From assembly GCA_001695595.3 (NCBI GenBank), contig MBPM02000211.1, forward strand, positions 1-62,623: a stretch of DNA of 62,623 nt, given 5' to 3'. Below the pieces are notes generated by a model. The model saw only the letters and a program-made list of their open reading frames with translations. It made no database searches and was not told where the DNA came from. This DNA comes from Plasmopara viticola. Taxonomy: Eukaryota > Oomycota > Peronosporomycetes > Peronosporales > Peronosporaceae. Of this stretch, positions 52,672 through 62,459 are shown piece by piece (within the stretch, counting starts at the first letter, position 1; each line of letters opens with the position of its first letter). The position numbers and the translations under genes are program-made.

Positions 52672-55313
52672 ATGGAAAATCCAGCTGCTGCTCCTTCTTT
52701 CCCCCATTCCGACCAGATCGACCCTGTCGTTCTTTGTCCGGCTCTCCCGTCTGCACCCAGCATAGCGCAGGTGACTGCAGGTGCCTCGCCTTCCATCAGA
52801 CATGACAAAACCGTCTCAGCCGACCTTCTTGCTGTCGTTCATGACGCTGGCAACAACCCGGTGCCGCTCTCGCTATCTGCTCCCTCGGGTCAACTCGCGC
52901 CTCCGTCACATCCTCTCTCCGCTCTCCCCGTGTCGCTAGGCGCGGTGGGAAGTGTGGAGCTTGCTGACGACAGCGACATGACCGAACCACTTCTGTCGTC
53001 CCAGGCAAATTCGCCTGACGAAGACGCCGTGATGCCCACACCTACGCGGAATGCTGATGCCGGCACGACCGATCGCGCTGACTCGAGACCGACAATGGCT
53101 GATCTGCTTTTCCAGCAAGAAGCCCTCCGCCGCGACCATGCTACTGTCGCCGCCGCTCGCCGACGTGTAGAAACTCCGAAGCCTCTCGCGATAGACATCG
53201 AAGCGATTGAGCGTCAGTACGCTGCCGGTGGTGACTGGTCCGGCATCGCCGCTCGCATTGGTCAGTCCCGCCCGTACCCGCTCCCGCGCGCCAAGTTTGA
53301 TATGGTGATCGAGACGGGCAAAGCGTTCACAAAGACTCCGCTGCAAAAGATCATGACTGCACTCGTCGGCACCAGCCACAATAACCCAGCGCTGAGCCAG
53401 CTGTACGAGGGTTTCCTCGTCGGCCAAGTGTCCAAGATGCCGGGTGGTAATTTGCGCCTCAAGGTGAAAACCCAGGCCGCGTGTATGCAGCTTGAGCGGA
53501 CGACCGTCAGCATCCTCGGTGGCGTGTACCCGTTCAAGCCTTTCGACGTCCTTGCGAATAAGTTTTTCTTAGACATCTCGAACGTCGACTCAGACTCGGA
53601 CACGGACCTGATGCTGCGCCGACTTTTTGACATGGGCTGCCAGCCGGTGTATGACACGTTCCGCGACGTGAACTTGGCGACAGGCCTCACGTCTGCGACT
53701 TGGCGCGTTTTCTTCCGCTCGGCCAAGTGTCCGCCGCCATTGATTTTAAACGGTTCGGTATGTGACCAAGTCATCTTCGACAACAAGCTGCACCCGGCGC
53801 ACGGCAAAGATGCTCCATTCCAATCCCAGCGTCTCCCGTTCGGCTTTCGTTCGTTGAACGGGATTGACCTGGGGACTTCGGAGACTAGTCCGCGTCGTTC
53901 ATCCTCGACGACGTCAGCGCCGAAGCCGGCGCTGAAGACCCCAAAGCCTGAAGGAAAGCACAGAGCGAAGCCTCTCCAACCTGCGGCGATTTCATTAGCA
54001 ACATCGGCCGTTCGTGCTGGACGTCGTTTCTCCTCACTGCGCAACGCCATCGAGGCTGAAGAGAAGAGGGAAGGTCAGCTCCAGCCAGGAGCTCAGCTTG
54101 TCCGCAAACCTGTGGCACACCATCTCGCGAAGAAGGTGATCGATATCGATGACGTCTTGTCGATCTCGACTTATCAAGAATCGACAGGTGGAATCTCGCC
54201 ACCCGCGAGCCCAAATTCCAAGCCGACAGCGATGCTGATGCTCACAGACGGCTTCACGACCGTCGTGAACAAAAAAAAGCGCACACGGGGAGGAGTCGAC
54301 TTCTCCAGCATGCTGACGAAGCATGTACCACGCCCGCTCGACGGAATCGCGACGAAGAACTACTTTGCGGAGCTCCAGACGATGTCCGCGTCGTTCCAAA
54401 GCTTCGACGCGGCCATCAACCCGAAGTACGGTAAACGGCACCAGATCGTCCCGGCCGAAGTGAAGATGCCGGAGGCGCTCAAGATGTCGAAAGAGGCCGC
54501 TTTTTTCGTGGAGAAGCGCCACACCAAGATTAGGAACACAGCGAAAGCGTCGTTGTTGGTCGAAGTTGCGGAGTCGATGGTGAACGACGAGAACACTGCG
54601 CTGCTCAACACACTTCCCGACCTTCTTGCGGCAGCAGACGGCAAGGTGGACGGCACTGTAAAGATCATGGAGAACGCTTCAAACCCGGACCACGTGATGA
54701 AGAAACTTGTTGAGTCGGGTCCGGCGTTCAACAGCGCGATGTCCCTCAAGATGGCGGAGAATGGCAACGAGATCGCTGAACACGCCCAACTGCATATGAT
54801 CAACCGTGTGCTGAGCGCGACGACGCCGAACGCGACGTCACGTTCAGTGCGAAGTGGAAGAAGCTGACAGGGACGGCTGTGCCCTCAAAACGTCAAGAGC
54901 TGCTCAAAGCGTGCGCGAAGTGGTGGACGGCGACGGACCAAGTTCGTGAGCTGTCCCGGTTCACTAAGGCGCTGAGTGTGTTTGAGCTCGCCCTGATATC
55001 GGCGGCACCGACAATCTTCTTGAGTGATCACTGGATCCAATTCGTCACAGGCGAGCCAGTTCAGTGGATCCCAGCTCATCACGCAAGACTGCTGCACCCA
55101 AACACCCTCTTAAAACTGCTGCGATCGGACCTTGGTGCTCTCTGCATGGAGCACTGGAGCCGTGTCCAATGGCAGGGCCACCTTCTCGACGAACTTGAGG
55201 AGCTGCGAAAGCTTGAGGGGGAGTACCCGGTTGACGAGTCGGTGTTGAAGCTTCAAGTTGCGGGTGACGGATCGGTGACACTAGTGGCGGGCGGCCTTGC
55301 CACCCGCTGCTAA
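52672..55313 (+). pseudogene. LINE-B ORF1 protein, one frameshift
   Basis: The same layout as LINE-A ORF1. A Ser/Pro-rich N-terminal tail is followed by the core GGDWSGIAARIGQSRPYPLPR and TWRVFFRS, then a basic low-complexity linker. The helical C-terminus includes AQLHMINRVLSAT and SRFTKALSVFELALISAAP. A 1-nt loss near 54825 moves the frame, which then stays open to the stop at 55311-55313. The protein would be about 880 residues. No nucleic-acid-binding motif is obvious, but the position and homology make it ORF1. Confidence 0.85.
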
Positions 55314-58300
55314 GGCGGATTCGGCTCCACCAACCTGGACAAACGTTGGTGTTCTCACTGTAAACACCAACGGCGTGAAGAAGAACGGCCACCTGTTGAT
55401 CGAGCATCTGCTCTCCAGGTACTCGGTATCTTGTCTCCAAGAAACCAAGTTCGCCGACCGCCACCACCTTGACACCTTCCGCTTCCATCTCGAGTCGGCA
55501 TTCACGCACAAGCTGTTCGTAAGCGATGACAATGCGCTGCTCGATAGACCAACGCGAGGTCGGAGTAACGGCGTCCTGACGCTGCTGCGCTCCGACTTTC
55601 CTGGCTTTGACTCAGCTGCCAATGTTCCCCACCTCACTGTCTCCGGCCGCTACCTTGTCGTGCGTGTGATGGTCGATCTTACTCCCATCTACATACACAA
55701 TGTGTACGCGCCAGTCGACAAGCAAGAGAAACAAGCGTTCTTCTCGAATCTCGCGACAGAAGGGTTCGAAGACGCCGCGATCCACTTTGTCCTTGGCGAC
55801 TTGAACACTCCGCTTGACCCGAGTCTCGACTGCTCCATACCGGACCTCCGCTATGACCCTAGTCGCTCGAGTTGCCTTGACTGGTTGGCGCGACTTGGGG
55901 TTGCTGATGCCTGGCGTATCCACAACGACTCGAAGCGCGTCTTCACGGGCCCGATGCCCCGCAAGAACCGACTCGACTACGTGCTGCTGTCCGAATCGTT
56001 CAGCAACCAATTTTACCACGGCGCCAAGTACTTTGACCCAAAGCATGCCGGTGATCACTTGGCGCACAGCGTGAGCTTCAAGTCTGGATCCCAACTACAT
56101 GGCCGAGGGTACTGGAAGTTTCCACGATACCTTCTCGACTATCCTCAAGTCGTTTTGGCAATTCAGCGTGAAGCCAATGACATCCTCAAGCAGCTTCGGT
56201 CGACATCAAACCCGGGCAAGACTTGGGAGATGTGGAAGGCGAGCATCAAGGCGCAACTTCAGGGCCTCCAGAAGAAACTTCGAGCACAAGACGCTCAAGC
56301 CATAGAGGAGGCCCGCATTACGCTTGACCGCGCGGCCGCTCAGTACCAGACGGAGTCGGATGAAGACAACCGCGACGTGTACGAAGCGGCGATGCGTGAG
56401 TACAAAGAGACGGTGACAAGGTCGAGCCAGTATAGCCAAGACGCGCCTTCGACTTCCAAGCTGCGAACTCCGAAAAGTCGACGAAGCACTTCTTCCGTCC
56501 TCTCGACACAAGCCTCCGGCGCGTCTCCATCGAAGAGGTCGTCACGCCAAATGGAAGTATCTCGACTAACTCGAACGAGATCTACCTCCGGTTCCTCGAA
56601 CATTGGGGTTCCGAGATGGGGGACGAAAACAGCCCTGGCGGTAAGGCACTTCCGCCAGACGACGCGCTTCAAAGAAAACTGCTGGACTCTATCATTCGCA
56701 AACTGCCTGAGCTCGACCGCAACGCACTGGACAGGAGAGTCAGCGCGTCCGACCTCGAGCAGGCGATCAAGCACATGAAGGCGACTTCGTCTCCAGGTAT
56801 GGACGGCTTGACGGCTGGTTTCTACCAGGTTGCGCCGGCAGTTTTTGGTGAATGTCTCGCGCTGGTGTTTAGAAATTGCCTTGAGCGCGGGAAACTGCTG
56901 ACATCGCAGCGCAAATCAGCTGTGGTACTGCTGCACAAGAAAGGCTCTCGTGCCGACCCGGGAAACTACCGCCCGATTGCGCTGATTCCGGTCGACGTCA
57001 AGGTGCTGTCAAAGGCGCTCACGTTCCGTCTTCAGGCTGTCATTCACAAGCTGATCCACCCCGACCAGAAGGGGTTCATTCGCGGCCGCTCAATCCACCA
57101 CCACGTTCGCTTTCTTGCAGATGTTCAAGACCTCGTGACGAGCCGTGACGAGGAGGCGTACGCGCTATTGTTGGATTTCCAGAAGGCGTTTGACCGTGTG
57201 AATTGGGAATACATGTTCAAGCTGCTCAAGCGCATGGGCATCGGAGACGGCTTTATTCGCTGGGTGAAGCTGCTGTACACCGACCCGCTCGCGAATCTTC
57301 TCATCAACGGCGAAGTTCAACCGGCACTTCAACCGACGCGTGGAGTAAAGCAAGGAGATCCACTCTCCGCGCTTCTTTTCGTTTTGACGATCGAGCCGCT
57401 TGGTAACCTGCTCCGATCACACGAGGAGTATGGCGTGTGCCTAAATGAAGACCACACGGCGACGAGCGTCTTCTTCGCGGACGACTCGACACTCCTTGGT
57501 AGCTCAATTGCTAACCTTCGGGCACAGCTCGATCTCGTCAAAGAGTACTGTCAAGGCTCCGGCGCAAAGCTAAATCTGACCAAGTCGGTGCTGCTGGCCC
57601 TGAATCGCGGCCACGAGTGTCCGTCGATGCCGGACGTTCAGATCCTCGACCGGCTGGGGTCGGTCAAATACCTTGGTATCCCGTTTAGCCAGTCGCCTGT
57701 CGACGACCGCATCCTCGAGTTCCTTGACCAGCGCTTTTACGACGGCTTCAGGTCGTGGTATCGGCGTGCACGGACATTGCGAGGCAGACTTCTCGTGGCG
57801 CAGACAATGGTTCTCTCGCGCTTGTGGCACTACACACAGCACGTGTCAGTCCCGACAGCTGTCGTTCGTCGATGGCAGTCAATGCTGAACCGGTTTGTGC
57901 TGAGTCGCAAGCACGACCGAGACGCGTCGCACATCCAGCTGATTCCAAGCGAGTTCTTATACCAGCGGCGCGGAGACGGAGGTCTCGGAGTCCCGTATCT
58001 GGAAGCTCAGCTCAAGCGGCAACGACTTCAGCTGCTACTCCAGTTTGTGCCTTCAGCTCGGTCGATGGCGTCTCGAAATTGGACAACACCAAGCGTGGAG
58101 CTGCTGCGCTCCATTCTCCCTCGATACGGCGGTCGCCACGCACTCGACTTCCTGACGATATCACCACGTCGACACGGAGACTTGATCGCCTGGCGACACA
58201 CGTCGGCGTGGTAGAAGACAACACTGATGTGGTGGCACTGTGCACGCTGGGATATCTCGTGGCGCGACCTCCCGTCGGACGAGCGCACTGTTGCCGGTCT

Positions 58301-59467
58301 TCGTCAGCCGATTTGGTTCAACTGCGACCCTGAGCTCCACTACAAGCAGCGAACACGGTCGGGCACAACGACAGCGCACCGACGGTGCCTTGGCATGGTG
58401 CCCGAGCCGCAACGCAGCTTCCGACTGCACGTTTCGCGGGTCTTCGCTCTCCGCTCGCTAGCTGACTTTGCACGAGTAGGACTTCCGTGGCCGACTCAGC
58501 GCGAATTCGCCGAACGACACGTCGACTTCACCCTCGCAAACGTTCATCCCGGGCAACAACTAAGTGGTTGCGTGCACTCCACAGCGAAGCGAGTCAAATC
58601 GTTGATCGACTCGGCGCTCGAGGTGTCGATCGCGATCCGTCTTGGAGGGACACCCAATTGCTTGTCCCACATCTTGGAGTCACGATCAACGCGAAAAAAT
58701 ATTTTTTCCCGGACATCCCGCGTTCAAAGGATCTTCAGATCGTCTGGACGTCAGCACTTCCTCGTAAACCGCACCCGATGACGACACACTCTGAGAGGGC
58801 TGACGACAAGACGATCAAGTCGCACGTACAGCTGTCGAAGCGTCTGCGGCGTATTTTGCTGCCGATCTTTGACGACCTCCAATGGCGGCTCGCATTCCGG
58901 CTCCTGCCCGTTCGATCGCGCTTCTGGTTCCTCGAGGCCACGAACCCAAACATCCGCAAGTGTGTCCTCGACGGCTGCAGCGCAGTTGAGTCGGAGCAAC
59001 ACTTGTTCTTCGACTGCACGCTGGCTTCGCAGCTTTGGAGGAACGTGCTTCACGTGATGTCGCCGCTCCTCGTGAGACGCGCGACGTGGATTGACATTGC
59101 GCTAGCACGGAAGATACGCGTCCGGGATGAGTGGCAACACAAGGAGGACGCTGTCGCTGACGTCTGGCATGTTCTTCGAGGTGTGACGCTGCACACGATC
59201 TGGACGGATCGCAACAGGTGCCTGTACGACGGAAGACAGCCGACACCAGCAGCTCCGGCGCTCGCGGTGATCTTCTCGACGTTCTGCGCGCACGTTCGAT
59301 TCTTCCAACGGCGGTTTTACGATCGAGAAGAGAATCGCGAGCTACAGCGAGTGATCGAGACGATGAAGTCACATTCAGCGTTCGGTGACTTTGTAAGCCG
59401 GCAACCGGAATCACTCGTGTTCGGGCGAGTTTGTAGCCGACGACACCCGATAGAAAGTTCGAGTTGA
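55297..59467 (+). pseudogene. LINE-B ORF2: AP-endonuclease, RT, zinc-binding C-terminus
   Basis: Endonuclease blocks LTVNTNG, CLQETKF, VLGDLNTPL and GDHLAHSV lie at about 55350-56080. RT blocks YRPIALIPVDVK, LDFQKAFDRVNW, GVKQGDPLSALLF and FADD (about 57472-57483) lie at about 56930-57700. The C-terminus holds FRLLPVRSRFWFL and a CVLDGCSAV...HLFFDC cluster. Lesions are a 1-nt loss near 56442-56446, a TAG at 58212-58214 and another frame change near 58560. As in LINE-A, no ATG lies in this frame before the endonuclease. Confidence 0.9.
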
Positions 59468-59504
59468 CATTCGCTCAAGGGCTTAGGGACACCCTCCCGT
59501 AATG

Positions 59505-59840
59505 AGGGCGGAGCCGGGGCAGCTTCAACGGAATCAGACCGCACACACTCCGCACCCACCAACGGCAGGGACCCCTCCTCACGCGCACTGCTAACTTCGG
59601 CCGATTCTGCACAAGCTTCTGAATTACCCACACCTTGGAGGGTCGGAGCCGTGGCCGCTTCAACGGAATCGGACCGAACACACTCCGAACCCTCCGCCGA
59701 TAGGGTTCATTCTTCGAGCACAGAACCGGCGCCATTACCAGCGAACTTATCGCGAGGTCTCGAGCTTTCCTCACTGAGGAGGGATGGAGCCGGAACAGCT
59801 TCAACGGAATCAGATCGCACACACTCCGATCCCTCCACCA
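59505..59840 (+). repeat. Three spaced repeats in the LINE-B 3' region
   Basis: A block of about 48 bp containing GCTTCAACGGAATC and CACACACTCCG occurs near 59511, 59646 and 59787, at intervals of roughly 135-141 bp. No ORF3 like that of copy C is seen here. Confidence 0.8.
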
Positions 59841-59930
59841 GGTTGGGGCTCTCCTCAAGCGCGGTCGTTGTCATTCTGGGAAAACAAGAAAAAAAAAAGA
59901 GCGTCAGACCAGCGAACCAAGTCGGGACCC

Positions 59931-59997
59931 CAAAATGTACCAATTTCTTGGTACCTCCATCGGGCTCCTGAAATGTACCATATTTTTGGTACCTTTG
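59931..59997 (+). other. Twin hairpins in the LINE-B 3' region
   Basis: Two adjacent inverted repeats: GTACCAA TTTC TTGGTAC, then GTACCA with loop TATTTT and TGGTAC about 40 bp later. They may be RNA structures used in 3'-end recognition; this is inference. Confidence 0.55.
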
Positions 59998-60347
59998 GGG
60001 CCTGTGGCAAATTCGGAAATGAGATCTCTCCCGACCACCCACAATTTCGGAAAACCTTCCGACAACACCCGGGACCTGCCAAACTTCATACCCTGTATCT
60101 TTTGAAGAACTTTCAAACATAATACCAAGATCGGCACAGATCCTCCTCAAGCGAATATCTCGAGTGGACCACACATATTTTTGTGGTCTACATCACATTG
60201 GGTACCGCAAAAAATCATGAATCCACCAGTGCTGTTCAGGTACTCGTTAGACGGCAATTTTTTGTATTTAGAGTTTATATTTATAGCTAGGTACAATTGA
60301 GAAGTCACACCGTCTAAATTATTTATAATATAGACAAACTTTCAACT

Positions 60348-60411
60348 GAACTCACGCGGGTTACCCCAATAGATTTCTAGTCTATCGCCTTAACCACTCG
60401 GCCAAGCTGTC
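60348..60411 (-). pseudogene. tRNA-Ser positions 64-1, right of LINE-B
   Basis: The 5' half of the split tRNA with an intact A box and anticodon AGA but no 3' T-arm strand or acceptor. It begins with the right copy of the 13-bp duplication (60348-60360). Confidence 0.88.
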
Positions 60412-60735
60412 GTTAAAGAGTGACCGGTTTTCATTCGCTTATAAGCTGCTTCAAGCTTGGGCGAGAGCAAGAATGAGCCAAAAATCGTCCGACAACGCGC
60501 AAAGTGCACCCAAGAGGAATGTACACCTATCTCCAAATCGTCGCACGAGGGCTACTACCTACTTTCTGATATGTTTCTTTTTTGACTGGATAGCTTTGTT
60601 TGTGTTGACAAGTGCTTGTGCTGAGGGGACAAGTCTATAATGGTACAACTCAGGCCAGATGATATTAAAGTATTGAGTGTAGCTATCGCAAAAGTAAGCA
60701 AACAAATATATGAGCGAAATTGTAGCACTACCATA

Positions 60736-60808
60736 TATCGGAGGAGGGGATCGAACCCTCGATCTTGAGCGTGTTAAGCTCACGTCCTAACCACTAGACG
60801 ACACCGAC
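60736..60808 (-). tRNA. tRNA-Val(AAC)
   Basis: Matches the array consensus. Confidence 0.78.
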
Positions 60809-61184
60809 ATTCGGCTCATAGATATTCACACACTTACTAAAATTTGCCATGATGACGGTCATCAAACCGCCTTTTTTTATGTTATATTTATCACCTTGTG
60901 TTTAATCTTCGCTCTAACTAAAGGCCGTCATATACCCAATGTTCATTTTGAAATAACAGAACGCGCACTTTGATTTGAGTAAGAAGCAGAAGTAATAATA
61001 AATATTGCACCTTTTGAAAAGAACAAAACCCTGGTGGCGGACAATTTACTCTGAAAATGTGATATGTAGGATCACGTTGCAATTGTTGCACCTTCTTATG
61101 CATAACGATATAAAAGCATATTTATAAAGTTGAGAGATGTAATCGTGAATGACAGCGCTCGAGAAATTATCGAGCACTTTGATT

Positions 61185-61265
61185 CGACAGCTGTGAGATT
61201 TGAACTCACGCGGGTTACCCCAATAGATTTCTAGTCTATCGCCTTAACCACTCGGCCAAGCTGTC
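61185..61265 (-). tRNA. tRNA-Ser(AGA), intact next to copy D
   Basis: All 81 nt are present; positions 1-15 (61251-61265) also act as the left target duplication of copy D. Confidence 0.92.
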
Positions 61266-62051
61266 ATTTTCCAATTTTCCTCCAAGTGCCCAAGTCAAGC
61301 CAACCAATCCAGGGTAGCCCCAACCAGACTCAGAACCAGACTCAGAACCAGAATCAGAACCAGAACCAAAACCAGAACCAGAACCAGAACCAGAACCTAA
61401 ACCTGAACCAGAACTAAAACCAGCGTCTCCCCAGGAGTTCCCCACTCAAGACGACTGGACCGAGGTCGGAGACTAGACGGTCGTCGCCAGGGCCCGAAAG
61501 GGTGACGGGCAGCCTGAGCCTGACAATCGATCCAGTTGCTGCAGTAGAGGACCCTGCGGTCGAGGCGCTGCATAAGGGCTGCGCGTCCAAAGAGAGAGCC
61601 TCCGCTTCTCCACTTCAGTTTCAGAGACTAGAGGGTCGTCGCTAGGGCTCGAAAGGGCGACGGGCGGCTCGAGCCCGAATTCTGTTGTGGAGATAGTGGT
61701 TGACCGCTCTATGCCGGCGTGTCTACAGCGGCCCGAGAGCTGGAACACCGGCTTCGCTTCCCGCAACGACGGACAAGGCTTCGAGCTGTACATGGAAGGT
61801 CAATACTTTGCTAGGTAGGTCAACAATCACGTCCAAGTGGATATCCGCGAAACCAGCAGAAACACTGGTCCCGGCGAAGGCTTGTGAATTAAAATCAATC
61901 AGTTCTATCCGGTCGATCAAAGTGCTTGTCACACCAAACGATAAGAAGAAAACCTCAAGTTAACCTGTAGACAGGTAGTAGATTGTATATTAGTTAAACG
62001 ACGTAGGCATAAAGAAGTGTAAGTCGTATTAAGTAATACAGACTACTTGAA
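61266..62051 (+). mobile_element. LINE copy D: short 5'-truncated LINE-A relative
   Basis: Only the last 786 bp of the element are present, starting in the ORF3 leader (ATTTTCCAATTTTCC) and ending GACTACTTGAA. It uses the same tRNA-Ser A-box site and orientation as LINE-A. A 15-bp duplication flanks it (61251-61265 and 62052-62066, one difference). It contains a CAGAAC-type repeat whose local frame gives Pro-Glu dipeptides. Confidence 0.9.
61473..61963 (+). pseudogene. ORF3 remnants in copy D
   Basis: The stretch from GGTCGGAGACTAGACGG aligns by eye with the N-terminal ORF3 region of copy C. The stretch near 61850-61950 aligns with its C-terminal end (SIRPIKVLVTPND). The middle, with the chromodomain, is missing. 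Confidence 0.65.
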
Positions 62052-62066
62052 TTCGGCCAAGCTGTC
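62052..62066. repeat. Target-site duplication of copy D, right copy
   Basis: TTCGGCCAAGCTGTC, differing from 61251-61265 at the first base. Confidence 0.88.
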
Positions 62067-62389
62067 GTTAAAGAGTGACCGGTTTTCATTCGCTTATAAG
62101 CTGCTTCAAGCTTGGGCGAGAGCAAGAATGAGCCAAAAATCGTCCGACAACGCGCAAAGTGCACCCAAGAGGAATGTACACCTATCTCCAAATCGTCGCA
62201 CGAGGGCTACTACTTACTTTCTGATATGTTTCTTTTTTGACTGGATAGCTTTGTTTGTGTTGACAAGTGCTTGTGCCGAGGGAACAAGTCTATAATGGTA
62301 CAACTCAGGCCAGATGATATTAAAGTATTGGAATGTAGCTATCGCAAAAGTAAGCAAACAAATACGAGCGAAATTGTAGCACTACCATA

Positions 62390-62459
62390 TATCGGAGGAG
62401 GGATCGAACCCTCGATCTTGAGCGTGTAAGCTCACGTCTAACCACTAGACGACACCGAC
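62390..62459 (-). tRNA. tRNA-Val(AAC) with three 1-nt gaps at the window end
   Basis: 70 nt instead of 73; three single-base losses relative to the other copies (in the T-stem, the anticodon loop and the D-stem region). Similar losses occur in the flanking spacer, so poor sequence near a contig end is likely. Confidence 0.5.

Larger units (their letters stand above)
52564..60347 (+). mobile_element. LINE-B: second tRNA-Ser-targeting LINE family, B-box site
   Basis: The 7,784-bp element is related to LINE-A along ORF1 and ORF2 but clearly diverged, with a different 3' region and a different insertion point. It starts ACTTCTCAATTTGCC like LINE-A. The 3' end (AAACTTTCAACT) meets GAACTCACGCGGGTTACCCC of the tRNA, so the 3' junction lies between tRNA positions 64 and 65. 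Duplication of 13 bp (52551-52563 and 60348-60360). The insertion breaks the tRNA gene. ORFs carry three frameshifts and one stop. Confidence 0.92.

Noticed and set aside
42305..60347. LINE-A and LINE-B as U2-targeting Utopia elements of oomycetes
   Set aside because: Utopia elements use a restriction-like endonuclease and insert in U2 snRNA genes. Both LINEs here have an N-terminal AP-type endonuclease and sit in tRNA-Ser genes.
38301..61103. Recurrent 60-75 codon frames in the array spacers (for example starting MSLTRSRSRVRSPPPIYG)
   Set aside because: They begin inside tRNA-Val, run into spacer and recur only because the unit is repeated; there is no independent sign of coding.
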